A DNA stretch of 47,574 nt, from the NCBI GenBank assembly GCA_002507545.1, contig DAVR01000036.1:1-47574 (forward strand), written 5' to 3'. The number at the start of each line of letters is the position of its first letter. The first letter of the stretch is position 1. The notes under the pieces were generated by a model. That model had not been told where the DNA came from, ran no database searches, and saw only the letters and a program-made list of their open reading frames with translations. Both the position numbers and the translations under genes were made by a program. Shown in pieces: positions 35,435-43,512 of the stretch. The stretch comes from Archaeoglobus sp. UBA230 (GTDB taxonomy: Archaea > Halobacteriota > Archaeoglobi > Archaeoglobales > Archaeoglobaceae).

Positions 35435-35437
35435 AAT

Positions 35438-35674
35438 ATGGTAAAGACTGTGACAATAGCTGATGACGTTTACGAGGAGCTTGTGAGAATAAAGGGAAAT
35501 AGGAGTTTTTCAGAGGTGATAAGGGAGCTTCTGAAAAGTAGAAAGGGTAATACGGATGCTCTCGTGAAGATTTTTGGTGTACTTAGTGAGGAGGAATACA
35601 CGGAAGCGAAAAGTAAAATTGACGCCCTCAAGGAGGATTTTGAAAAATGGGGACAATCCTTGACACAAATGTGA
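35438..35674 (+). CDS. vapB: VapB-type antitoxin
   Basis: This 78-residue protein has an N-terminal ribbon-helix-helix-like DNA-binding part (VKTVTIADDVYEELVRIKG and SFSEVIRELL), as in DUF217-type archaeal antitoxins, and a charged tail that should wrap the toxin. The start at 35438 fits the TATA box and operator; the reading frame extends upstream only by chance. It overlaps vapC by 28 bp. Confidence 0.9.
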   Translation: MVKTVTIADDVYEELVRIKGNRSFSEVIRELLKSRKGNTDALVKIFGVLSEEEYTEAKSKIDALKEDFEKWGQSLTQM

Positions 35675-36018
35675 TCATCGAGATAGCGAGGGGTAATGAA
35701 TCAATTTTCAAAAAAGTTTTATCAGTGGATACCTACTTCTACATAACCACCATAACAAGTTTCGAGATACTTGTCGGAGTTCCAAAACTGAGGGAGATGG
35801 ATTTGCTTAACTCCTTTGAGAGGTTGCCCCTTGATGACAGGGCTGCGGAAGTAGCAGCTAATATTTATGGGAAAATTAAAAAAGATGGGAAGATGACGGG
35901 GATAAGAGACCTTTTTATCGGCTCAATCTGTATAGCCCACAAGCTACCACTGGTGACTATGGACAGGGACTTTGAGCGTCTGAGAAGGTTTGGTTTGGAG
36001 TTGGTTTTGGTTGGGTAG
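35647..36018 (+). CDS. vapC: VapC-type PIN domain toxin
   Basis: This 123-residue PIN RNase keeps all four acidic residues: Asp6 (ILDTNVIIE), Glu40 (TSFEILVG), Asp88 (GIRDLFIG) and Asp106 (TMDRDFERL). It likely cleaves tRNA or rRNA when VapB is lost. Translation starts inside vapB with AAGGAGGA at 35630-35637, nine bases before the ATG. It converges on the pilin-like gene 19 bp downstream. Confidence 0.93.
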   Translation: MGTILDTNVIIEIARGNESIFKKVLSVDTYFYITTITSFEILVGVPKLREMDLLNSFERLPLDDRAAEVAANIYGKIKKDGKMTGIRDLFIGSICIAHKLPLVTMDRDFERLRRFGLELVLVG

Positions 36019-36037
36019 TCAGAAGCATAAAATGGCG

Positions 36038-37771
36038 TTAAGTAAACAGATCGAGTTCTATGTAATCAGTGTAGATGTACGAATCTTCATTACCGCTCCA
36101 CGTTTGTGTCCAGTGGTTTTGAACGATAAGAATATACGCCTTTCCGTTGTTTATAAAATTGCCAGTTTTCTGACACTCTAACCACACTTCGCTACTTGAT
36201 GTCGTGTCGCAGAGATATTCCCAACTACTCCCGTTCCAAACGTATAGCACAACTCCGTCATTTCGGTTGTTTTGTCCACCCAACCAAGCGATACCATTCC
36301 AAAGGACTTTCAAACTATTTATCTGCACATCTCCAACATTGAACTCAAACAATTGAGAAGCGTGATTCCTTTGGCTACTTTGAGTAGATTTAGCATTACT
36401 TCGATATTCTTCCAGATAGTTAACATAGCCAGTCCACCAGCTATAATACCCGTCATTGTATGCAGCCAGCTCTACATCGTCATTACTGTACTGGTCCCAA
36501 CTCGCATCATTAATTAAATCACTTGGGGTTTCTACGGGTGGATTTGATGAGTTAATGAATCCATCAATGGGTCCATGATAGATATCAATTAAACCCTTAG
36601 CTGCAGGACTGAAATATGCTGAAAAGCCTCCTCCACTTCCTCCGCTTAAGGTAGAAACGGTTATGGAATATGTCGTTTTATTGTATTGTGAGCTTATCTT
36701 ATACAACAAAAACTCAATCTTACAATTTCCAGCGTTCAATGCCTCAACTGTAGCCTTGAATTTTCCTTCTTCATCCGTCTGCGGGGAAGATGACACAATA
36801 CGGCATTTATCGCTTCCAGATACTACGGATAAGCCTACATACGGATATCCCCGGACAGGGTTACTATAAATGTCAAGAACTTTAACACTCACTTCTCTCT
36901 GCTCACTTTCTAACATAGAGAGCGTGTTGTTGGAGAGAGGCACGATTCTATAAGGTTCAACACTCTCACTAACTTTAACACTCCCACCACTCGAAACCTG
37001 AGCTATCAGGTAGCTCGTGCTCAGTGTTGTGTTGAAAAGCTCAATGGTTATTTTTTTGCTGTTTTTATCTGCCGTAACGTTGCCCGCTCCAAAAATATCC
37101 TTCAAAGTTTTATTCCACCAGTCAAAAGCCTCATTTAACACTTTTACCGTTATTGTTGCATTCTTGACAAAAACATCTCCACCATAAGAAACAGGGTTAA
37201 ACTGAAGATTCAGAAGACGATTTGCTGAAATCGAACCAAACGTGGCGTTTACGATGAAAAGGTGAACTTTATTCTTTGCAAAGGAGATTGGCGAAGAGAT
37301 GTTAATCGCCGAACCTCCGCTGGTTTCAATGATTGCCGAGTGCTCAATGATTATCTTTGGTCTTTGCGTGTAAAAGTAATTCGGCTGAACGACGATTGCA
37401 TAAGTGGTAAAATTAACAGGACTGTAATGAAATATGCTCCCATTGGGCATCGTCTCGTTAAATTCAACTTCTATCCTGAGCGGGACTGCTGTTACAGTTG
37501 TTGATGCTGTGGGCGGATTTATCAAAAATCCTCTGCTCGGGTATTCACAACCCGCATCTATGCTTACAGTCCCCTGCTTTCCAGTAGTGGCTGAAATAAA
37601 CATGATTTTTGGGATTTCTGAAATCTCAGACTCAAGCTTTGATAAATGCTCAGCCTCAACAGCCTTATTCCACTCAGGAACCCAGCGGGACTGAACAATA
37701 CCTATGAACCCCATGATTATTGCCAGAAGCAAAACAAATCCGATAAGAGGTGAGACTGCTTTGCTGTCCAT
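36038..37771 (-). CDS. Large surface protein with archaeal type IV pilin N-terminus and Ig-like domain
   Basis: This 577-residue protein begins MDSKAVSPLIGFVLLLAI, the prepilin-type signal of archaeal pilins, with a short positively charged leader before a hydrophobic helix. The rest is extracellular and rich in N-x-S/T sequons. An Ig-like bacterial-adhesin-type domain spans about 285-375 (REVSVKVLDIYSNPVRGYP, DEEGKFKATVEAL). A C-terminal beta-sandwich-like region of about 150 residues is rich in W and Y (YVWNGSSWEYLC, LIVQNHWTQTWSG). Its size far exceeds that of a structural pilin, so it is more likely an adhesin or assembly-associated protein. It probably has its own promoter (TTTATTTAA near 37782-37790). 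Confidence 0.78.
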   Translation of the reverse strand: MDSKAVSPLIGFVLLLAIIMGFIGIVQSRWVPEWNKAVEAEHLSKLESEISEIPKIMFISATTGKQGTVSIDAGCEYPSRGFLINPPTASTTVTAVPLRIEVEFNETMPNGSIFHYSPVNFTTYAIVVQPNYFYTQRPKIIIEHSAIIETSGGSAINISSPISFAKNKVHLFIVNATFGSISANRLLNLQFNPVSYGGDVFVKNATITVKVLNEAFDWWNKTLKDIFGAGNVTADKNSKKITIELFNTTLSTSYLIAQVSSGGSVKVSESVEPYRIVPLSNNTLSMLESEQREVSVKVLDIYSNPVRGYPYVGLSVVSGSDKCRIVSSSPQTDEEGKFKATVEALNAGNCKIEFLLYKISSQYNKTTYSITVSTLSGGSGGGFSAYFSPAAKGLIDIYHGPIDGFINSSNPPVETPSDLINDASWDQYSNDDVELAAYNDGYYSWWTGYVNYLEEYRSNAKSTQSSQRNHASQLFEFNVGDVQINSLKVLWNGIAWLGGQNNRNDGVVLYVWNGSSWEYLCDTTSSSEVWLECQKTGNFINNGKAYILIVQNHWTQTWSGNEDSYIYTDYIELDLFT

Positions 37772-37800
37772 CCAAATTAAATAAAGTTTGATGGAATAAA

Positions 37801-37824
37801 AAATTTATCTTTCGAAATTGAAAG
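37801..37824 (-). terminator. Hairpin and T-run after moaD-like gene
   Basis: On the minus strand a 5-bp stem (CTTTC/GAAAG, six-base loop, 37809-37824) lies seven bases after the stop codon and is followed by ATAAATTTTTTATT. It separates the carrier gene from the pilin-like gene. Confidence 0.4.
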
Positions 37825-37830
37825 TTTTAT

Positions 37831-38100
37831 TCATAAACCCCCGCTGACTGGTGGAAATATCGCAACAACGTCTCCATCCTGCAGCCTGTAGTCAACATTT
37901 CCCCTGAGGTTTCTGCCGTTAACCATTATGTTCACGTACTCCCTCAGCCTCCCCTCTTCATAAAACAGCTCTCTGAGCTTTGGAAATTCCTCGCCAAGCT
38001 TTTCAAGAACATCAGCAACCCTATCCACATCTATATCTATCTCTTTAACCCCGGCAGCCTCCCTGAAGTTGGCAAACAGCTTTACCTTAACCCTCGCCAT
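37831..38100 (-). CDS. MoaD/ThiS-like ubiquitin-fold sulfur carrier with extra C-terminal leucine
   Basis: This 89-residue beta-grasp protein resembles MoaD (molybdopterin or tungstopterin synthase small subunit) and archaeal SAMPs: VKVKLFANFREAAGVKE at the start and LQDGDVVAIFPPVSGG at the end. One leucine follows the diglycine, which must normally be terminal for adenylation, so maturation by a protease such as JAMM may be needed. ATG 38100 is preferred, though two ATGs lie slightly upstream. It overlaps the aminotransferase gene by 14 bp, so the two are coupled. Confidence 0.88.
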   Translation of the reverse strand: MARVKVKLFANFREAAGVKEIDIDVDRVADVLEKLGEEFPKLRELFYEEGRLREYVNIMVNGRNLRGNVDYRLQDGDVVAIFPPVSGGL

Positions 38101-39235
38101 ACTCATCAACAAATTCAATTATCCTTTCAATAGCTTCCTTGAGCTTCTCAAATTTAACTGCATAGGCCATCCTTATATATCCCTCTCCACACTCTCCAAA
38201 GGCATTTCCGGGAACAACTGCTACGTTTTTCTTCATCAACAATCCTTCTGCAAACTCCTCGCTCGACATTCCTGCTGAGGAAATCTTAGGAAATGCATAG
38301 AATGCTCCTTCGGGCTTTTTCAGCTCAAATACTTCGCTTAGTTTTTTGACCACGAAGTTTCTGCGCCTCATATACTCCGCCCGCATCCTGTCAACCTCGT
38401 CCAGACTCTTCAAAGCTTCAATCGCCCCAATCTGACCGGTTATCGGAGCGCAGAGCATGCAATACTGATGTATCTTCAGCATTCCAGCAAAGATGTCTGG
38501 TGGGGCGATAACGTAGCCAACCCTCATACCAGTCATCGCGAATGCCTTCGAAAATCCGTTGAGCACTACAACTCTATCCTCCATTCCATCAAGCGACGCA
38601 ATGGAAACGTGTCTGCCGGTATAGGTCAGTTCTGCATAAATTTCATCTGACAGGACGATTAAGTCCATCTCGTTAACAGCATCAGCTATCTCCTCAAGCT
38701 CTTTTTTTGAGTAGCTCACACCTGTAGGATTCGCAGGATAGTTCAGAACCAGAATCTTCGCCTTGGCATCAGCATATTCCATGAGCATCTCATACGTGAG
38801 CTTGAAATCTGGAGCTGTTGGTATTGTAACAACCTCCCCACCACATATCTCCACCAGTGGTTTATAGCTAACATAGCAGGGCTCTGGAACTAAAGCCACA
38901 TCTCCCTGCTCAATCAGCGTTCTTACTGCCAGATCAACTCCCTCACTTACACCAGAGGTAATCAAAATCTGCTCTGGCAAAGCTCTGACACCAAATCTCG
39001 TATAATACTCGGCGATACCCTCTCTTAGCTCCGGTAAACCAAGGTTAGAGGTGTAAGAGGTGAATCCCTTCTCCAGAGAGTATATCATCTCCTCCCTGAT
39101 TCTCCAAGGCACAGGGAAATCGGGTTCACCAACTCCGAGGCTTATTACATCATCCCTTCCAACAACTAAGTCGAAAAACCTCCGTATTCCCGATGGTTTC
39201 AGCTCTTCAACCTTTTTTGCAACTCTACGGGACAA
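38087..39235 (-). CDS. Class I/II PLP aminotransferase
   Basis: This 382-residue fold-type I aminotransferase is of the aspartate/aromatic/alanine type. LGVGEPDFPVPWRIREEM and YTSNLGLPELREGIAEYY are at the N-terminal side. NYPANPTGVSYS binds the cofactor, and the PLP lysine is in LNGFSKAFAMTGMRVGY. The arginine in YIRMAYAV binds the substrate carboxylate. The amino-acid specificity cannot be read. The frame opens at 39265, but AGGAGG (39243-39248) lies seven bases before TTG 39235, giving MSRRVAKKVEELKPSG. It overlaps the Lrp gene by 11 bp. Confidence 0.9.
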   Translation of the reverse strand: MSRRVAKKVEELKPSGIRRFFDLVVGRDDVISLGVGEPDFPVPWRIREEMIYSLEKGFTSYTSNLGLPELREGIAEYYTRFGVRALPEQILITSGVSEGVDLAVRTLIEQGDVALVPEPCYVSYKPLVEICGGEVVTIPTAPDFKLTYEMLMEYADAKAKILVLNYPANPTGVSYSKKELEEIADAVNEMDLIVLSDEIYAELTYTGRHVSIASLDGMEDRVVVLNGFSKAFAMTGMRVGYVIAPPDIFAGMLKIHQYCMLCAPITGQIGAIEALKSLDEVDRMRAEYMRRRNFVVKKLSEVFELKKPEGAFYAFPKISSAGMSSEEFAEGLLMKKNVAVVPGNAFGECGEGYIRMAYAVKFEKLKEAIERIIEFVDEYGEG

Positions 39236-39716
39236 AGGCAAGCCTCCTATCTTCTTCATCTTCAAAAAGGTTTACTCCCTCTTCCTTATAAGTTCTCAGC
39301 ACGAAATGGGTGAAGGTGTCCCTCACTTCAGGAATCGTTGATATTTTCTCTGCAACGAAGAAGGCTATATCCTTCAAACTCTTACCCTTGACAACAACTT
39401 GAAAATCATACTCACCACTGACGAGCCTTACAGCATGAACTTCAGGAAACTTTGCAATTCTCTTTGCTATATCGTCATATCCCTTCTCCCTCGTCAAAGA
39501 AACCTTTACATTTATCAGGGCATACACAAAATCCTCGTGAACTTTCTCCCAGTCTATTATAGCCTTGTATTTGAGAATGACTCCCTCATCTTCAAGTTTT
39601 TTGATTGTCTCCTCCACCCTCTCTTTGGGAAGTGCCAGAATTTCTGCCATCTCCTCAACACTCATTCTCCCATTTTCTTCCAGAAGCTTAATCACTTCGA
39701 TTTCCTGATCCTCCAC
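39225..39716 (-). CDS. Lrp/AsnC family transcriptional regulator
   Basis: This 163-residue regulator has an N-terminal winged helix-turn-helix (about 1-55; VIKLLEENGRMSVEEMAEI, PKERVEETIKKLEDEGVI) and a C-terminal RAM/AsnC ligand domain (ALINVKVSLTRE, VVVKGKSLKDIAFFV). It likely senses an amino acid and controls the overlapping aminotransferase gene. The frame is open from GTG 39758, but the TATA-like TTTAAATG at 39741-39748 would then lie inside the gene; GTG 39716 fits a leaderless message 28 nt downstream. Confidence 0.9.
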   Translation of the reverse strand: MEDQEIEVIKLLEENGRMSVEEMAEILALPKERVEETIKKLEDEGVILKYKAIIDWEKVHEDFVYALINVKVSLTREKGYDDIAKRIAKFPEVHAVRLVSGEYDFQVVVKGKSLKDIAFFVAEKISTIPEVRDTFTHFVLRTYKEEGVNLFEDEEDRRLAFVP

Positions 39717-39740
39717 GAACTCGGTTTTCCTGTTATTGTA

Positions 39741-39748
39741 TTTAAATG
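39741..39748 (-). promoter_or_regulatory. TATA box of the lrp-aminotransferase-moaD operon
   Basis: Minus-strand CATTTAAATA is centred about 28 nt before GTG 39716 and decides the start of the regulator. Confidence 0.5.
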
Positions 39749-39821
39749 TAGCCCCCACTTTAATGTTGTATGAGTTGCCGAAGTTGGTAAACTCTTTATA
39801 GTCTCTTAAAAAAGAAAAACC

Positions 39822-40625
39822 ATGCCCCTACCTTTCATTGCCGCCTTTGTCATAGGTCTTATATGTTCCCCTGCCGGAGTTACAGGAGCTTTTTTGCTTT
39901 TACCCTTCCAAATTAGCGTTCTTGGTGTAACCTCTCCAGTTGCAAACTCCACAAATCTCCTGTATAACGTTATGTCAATTCCAGGAGGAGCGTTTAACTT
40001 CTGGAGGGAACGGAGATTTATCTCCTCCCTCGCCGCCTCCCTCGTTACTGGCTTTCTGCCCGGAATATACCTCGGCTCCCTTGTCAGAGTAACTTTGCTG
40101 AGCAATGTTAAAATCTTCAAACTCTTCGTTGCCTTGGTTCTACTCTATCTTGGACTGAGATTGCTTTTTTCAAAGTCAAAACGGATTGAGGGAGATGTGA
40201 TGGTTCTGAAAGCTTCTGCCACAAAAGTGGAATTCAAATTTGCCGAGAGCAACTTCACTTTCAGTCCTGTTGTCGTCGCGCTCACCTCCTTCGTTATTGG
40301 GATTGTCGCCTCAGCTTATGGGATTGGTGGTGGGGCACTCATGGCTCCAATGCTTGTTTCACTTTTCGGCCTTCCAATCAAAGCCATAGCCGGTGCAAAC
40401 CTGATTGGGACTTTTGCAGCCTCTGTTTTTGGCATAGCCTCCTACACGTCCCTCGGTTATCCCCCAGATTTCACCAATGGAGTGGCAATGGGAATGGGAG
40501 GGGCATTGGGCATCTTCATCGGTTCGAAACTCCAGAGAAGAATTGAGGAGAGAAAATTGAGGATTCTTCTTTCCTTCCTTATTCTTGGAATCTCAGTGAA
40601 ATACATCACGGAATGGCTAACCTAA
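39822..40625 (+). CDS. TauE/SafE (TSUP) family anion exporter
   Basis: This 267-residue integral membrane protein has about eight hydrophobic helices in two similar halves. The half signatures are GLICSPAGVTGAFLLLPFQ and GIVASAYGIGGGALMAPML. The family exports or imports sulfite, sulfoacetate and related organosulfur anions, which would suit a sulfate reducer, but the substrate here is not known. A TATA-like CTCTTTATAGTC (39791-39802) lies about 25 nt before the ATG. It converges on the DUF166 gene, with a 9-bp overlap. Confidence 0.87.
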   Translation: MPLPFIAAFVIGLICSPAGVTGAFLLLPFQISVLGVTSPVANSTNLLYNVMSIPGGAFNFWRERRFISSLAASLVTGFLPGIYLGSLVRVTLLSNVKIFKLFVALVLLYLGLRLLFSKSKRIEGDVMVLKASATKVEFKFAESNFTFSPVVVALTSFVIGIVASAYGIGGGALMAPMLVSLFGLPIKAIAGANLIGTFAASVFGIASYTSLGYPPDFTNGVAMGMGGALGIFIGSKLQRRIEERKLRILLSFLILGISVKYITEWLT

Positions 40626-41267
40626 CGCCCTCTCAATGGCTCTCTCCACCGCCCTCTTGTGGGCTCTCGCAGCCTTGTGAATCCCTCCATCATGCCCTCT
40701 GGAAGCTAAACAGGGAAAAATCTGTGTATAGTATCCCGCCTTGGTTGGAGCTTCCTCCAGACTTACTCCTTTAATCTTCTCGGCAACGTAGTATGTTGCT
40801 CCGCAAAATGCTGCCCTCTTCACCTTAACGTCCTTAATTTTTCCACCTTCAATCTCAACCTCAACCTCCGGAGCGCCAAAATGCTCAAAAAACTCCTTCG
40901 TCTGTTCATCTTCTACCTTGGGAGTTGCACAGCAAATCTCCTCCCACACAACCTTCACCCCTCTTCTCTCTCCTTCCTCCTTTAGCTGCTTGTATGCTCC
41001 CCCCTTTGCCCCTCCCGAGACTATGATGAGCTTTATGCCGGCTTCTGCAGCCTGTTTTATCAGCTCAAGGTTGATATCAGGGTGAGCGGCGAAGGAAACG
41101 ATCATGTCCACGTCAAAATCTTCTGGGAGCTTCAAAAACCTCTCAGGTTCATCTATCAGCTCAGGAAGTTCCTCTGGAAGCTCGTAAATCTTTACCTCAA
41201 AAAACTGAGAGAACATTCTTACATCTTCCTGTCTCTTCCCCTTCCTCGTAACAACTCCCAGCTTCAT
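40617..41267 (-). CDS. DUF166 family protein
   Basis: This 216-residue protein is from the archaeal DUF166 family (PF02593), once mislabelled thymidylate synthase in databases. Conserved cysteines occur in EEICCATPK, RAAFCGATYY and QIFPCLASRGHDGG, a set that could bind an iron-sulfur cluster. A Rossmann-like first half has LIIVSGGAKGGAY. It overlaps the CooC-like ATPase gene by four bases, so the two are one operon. The function is unknown; the pairing suggests metallocluster chemistry, which is only an inference. Confidence 0.83.
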   Translation of the reverse strand: MKLGVVTRKGKRQEDVRMFSQFFEVKIYELPEELPELIDEPERFLKLPEDFDVDMIVSFAAHPDINLELIKQAAEAGIKLIIVSGGAKGGAYKQLKEEGERRGVKVVWEEICCATPKVEDEQTKEFFEHFGAPEVEVEIEGGKIKDVKVKRAAFCGATYYVAEKIKGVSLEEAPTKAGYYTQIFPCLASRGHDGGIHKAARAHKRAVERAIERALG

Positions 41268-42010
41268 TTTACTAACTCCTCAACCTTTCTTTTTATCTCC
41301 TCAAAGGGTTTTAAATCGCAAACCTTGTAGGGCGGGATGTTTTCAAGGTCAGCGGTAACAAAGCACTGGTTGTAGGGAATAATACCAAGAATTGGGTATC
41401 TTACCCCCGAAATCAACTCCTTTGCTTTCTCCGACTCTATGAACTTGTTCACAACAACCGAAATTGTCTCTATTCCAATATCCTTCCCAAGCTTCTCTAT
41501 TCTCTCAAGGGTCTCAACGGCTCTGGTTCCGGGTTCGATAACTGCAATAAGCAGATCAACCCCTCTCGCAGTCCCCCTCCCGAGATGCTCAATCCCGGCT
41601 TCCATGTCTAAAATCAGCACATCTTCCCGCTTGAAAATCGCATGCCTGAGTATAGCCCTCAAAAAGGCATTTTCAGGACAAAAACATCCTTCTCCACCCT
41701 TTTCGATTGTTCCAAGCACCAAAATCCTAACACCATCTTCATTGTAGACGGAATAATCTTCGAAAACGTCATCAACCTTTGGATTTAGTTTATACATCCC
41801 CATTGGTCCAACGACTCTCTTCTCTATTATTTCGTGAAGCTCTGACAATGGCTTTGGTTTTTGCTTCACACCAAGCGCTGATGGCAGGTTGATGTCGGCA
41901 TCGCAGTCTATCGCTGTAACTCTATAGCCATCCTTTGCGAAGAGATGAGCGAGGGTTGCTGCAAGAGTCGTTTTTCCCACACCGCCCTTACCTGAAATTG
42001 CAATTTTCAT
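41264..42010 (-). CDS. CooC-like MinD/ParA-family ATPase
   Basis: This 248-residue P-loop ATPase has the deviant Walker A KGGVGKTTLAATLA, the switch region AIDCDADINLPSALG and the Walker B-like LILDMEAGIEHLG. A CxC pair (EGCFCPEN) is placed as in CooC, the nickel-insertion ATPase of carbon monoxide dehydrogenase, where it binds metal at the dimer interface. Archaeoglobus uses CODH/acetyl-CoA synthase, so a maturation role is plausible, but no CODH gene is in the window. It starts 22 bp after the radical SAM gene and overlaps the DUF166 start. Confidence 0.88.
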   Translation of the reverse strand: MKIAISGKGGVGKTTLAATLAHLFAKDGYRVTAIDCDADINLPSALGVKQKPKPLSELHEIIEKRVVGPMGMYKLNPKVDDVFEDYSVYNEDGVRILVLGTIEKGGEGCFCPENAFLRAILRHAIFKREDVLILDMEAGIEHLGRGTARGVDLLIAVIEPGTRAVETLERIEKLGKDIGIETISVVVNKFIESEKAKELISGVRYPILGIIPYNQCFVTADLENIPPYKVCDLKPFEEIKRKVEELVK

Positions 42011-42032
42011 CGCCTTTTGATTAGCAGGATGA

Positions 42033-43439
42033 TTAAAGAGTTTTTGTTATTTTTTCGTATTCCTTCAAAAGCGTGCTCTTCTTATATCCGTGATCAATAA
42101 AGTCCCACGGGAGGGTGGAGTCAACGTCTATGGCCTCCAAATACCTCTCGAACTTTCTGTAGTTTGCACCTTCGAGAATCTGTGAAACCTCTCTATCACC
42201 TCTCGAAAGAATGGTTTGAAGGGCAAATTCTTTGTAACCAGAAACATTTGCCTCTATTCCCACTTTTCTGGCTTCATTCTTTAAAAATCCCAGCTTCTTC
42301 TTGAGTTCAGCAATCCCCTCTTTTAAATTCTCCTTACCACCAAAGGGCATCCACTGAAGCGGAGTGTGAGGTTTTGGAACCAAAGGATTGACTGAAATTT
42401 CCACTCTTCTCACAAGCTTTTTCACCCTACTCGCCTGCTCGATAATCGCCTTCACATCTTCAAAATCTTCTCCTGGCAGACCGACCATATAATAGAGCTT
42501 CACCTTCTCAAACCTTTTTGATGCAAGCTCAGCAGCGTTCAACACATCTTCCTCACCGATCCCTTTGTTTATGACATCCTGAAGTTCTGATGAGGCTGTT
42601 TCAGGAGCTATGGTCAAAGTGCTGACTCCTGCTTTTTTTAGCAATTCAGAAAGTTCCTCATTAAGTGTGTCTGCCCTGACAGAAGATGGAGAAACCTCTT
42701 TTCCCTTCTCCACATAATGCTGAAGGATTTCCCTGAACTCCGGATGGTCTGATGGCGAGGGGGCGATTATTGCAATCTTGCCCGTTTCAACGTCTTCTGG
42801 AAGCATCTCTTTCCTCCTCCACCTTGGGGGGAAGTAAATTTGCCTAACTATGCAGAATCTGCACCTCCTGACACAACCTCTGCCGATTTCGAGAAGAAAG
42901 CATCTACCGTAAGCTCCCTCACTAATTATCTCTCTTTCCATGTGCTTACCCAGTTTTGAGTAAACTCTCTTTACATTCCCCTCTTTTCCCGTAAAAATCC
43001 CCGGAATTTCTGAGAGTTCATCCACACTTTTCGCACTAACTATCTCCTCAAGCTTTCCCTCAACTTCCCCGATAAAGAAGGCGTCAAAGTAATCCAAGAG
43101 TGGTAAAGGGTTTTCCATCACGCATGGACCGCCAGCTATCTTTATCCCCCTAAAACCACTTTTCTTTAGAATCTCAACAGCTTTGAAGTAATCAGCCTCA
43201 TACTGTAGGCTGAAAAATGCCACATCAAATTCGGAAAGAGGCGTGGCTGATTCAACACTCCTTAAACCCTCAAAAACGTCGGAATAGAACCTCTCGCATA
43301 CTGCATCAATTTCGTTAATCTTTGCGTAGATGTATTGTAAGCCAGTGTTTGCTATTCCACCAACATACCTGTTGGGATATACCAAAGCAACCCTTTTCAT
43401 TCCTCTCCGGTACTTCTTCGCGAAGGGATTGAATTCCAC
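42033..43439 (-). CDS. Radical SAM protein with B12-binding-like N-terminal domain
   Basis: The 468-residue protein has an N-terminal Rossmann-like region typical of B12-binding radical SAM enzymes (about 14-150; RVALVYPNRYVGG, IKIAGGPCVMENP, AFFIGEVEG). The radical SAM core follows with IGRGCVRRCRFCIV in C-x3-C-x2-C spacing and ISVNPLVPKPHTPLQW near the end of the barrel. The usual D-x-H-x-x-G cobalamin motif is not evident, so cobalamin use is doubtful. The start is GTG 43439, about 26 nt from a TATA box on the minus strand; ATG 43400 is an alternative. The specific reaction is unknown. Confidence 0.83.
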   Translation of the reverse strand: MEFNPFAKKYRRGMKRVALVYPNRYVGGIANTGLQYIYAKINEIDAVCERFYSDVFEGLRSVESATPLSEFDVAFFSLQYEADYFKAVEILKKSGFRGIKIAGGPCVMENPLPLLDYFDAFFIGEVEGKLEEIVSAKSVDELSEIPGIFTGKEGNVKRVYSKLGKHMEREIISEGAYGRCFLLEIGRGCVRRCRFCIVRQIYFPPRWRRKEMLPEDVETGKIAIIAPSPSDHPEFREILQHYVEKGKEVSPSSVRADTLNEELSELLKKAGVSTLTIAPETASSELQDVINKGIGEEDVLNAAELASKRFEKVKLYYMVGLPGEDFEDVKAIIEQASRVKKLVRRVEISVNPLVPKPHTPLQWMPFGGKENLKEGIAELKKKLGFLKNEARKVGIEANVSGYKEFALQTILSRGDREVSQILEGANYRKFERYLEAIDVDSTLPWDFIDHGYKKSTLLKEYEKITKTL

Positions 43440-43459
43440 ATAATGGGTAGTGTGGAGAA

Positions 43460-43469
43460 ATATTTAAAA
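43460..43469 (-). promoter_or_regulatory. TATA box of the radical SAM - cooC - DUF166 operon
   Basis: Minus-strand GTTTTAAATA is centred about 26 nt before GTG 43439. It is separate from the box of the divergent SCP2 gene. Confidence 0.5.
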
Positions 43470-43479
43470 CTCTCACAAA

Positions 43480-43490
43480 AATTTAAATAT
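43480..43490 (+). promoter_or_regulatory. TATA box of the SCP2-like gene
   Basis: AATTTAAATAT lies about 27 nt before the ATG at 43513. Confidence 0.5.
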
Positions 43491-43512
43491 GCCCCATTAC
43501 TAATTATTCACT

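Noticed and set aside
35300..35437. Longer vapB frame starting at 35300
   Set aside because: It would contain the TATA box and operator-like repeat, and its extra residues resemble noncoding translation.
40617..41267. Thymidylate synthase annotation for the DUF166 gene
   Set aside because: This is an old database label; no thymidylate synthase motif is visible.
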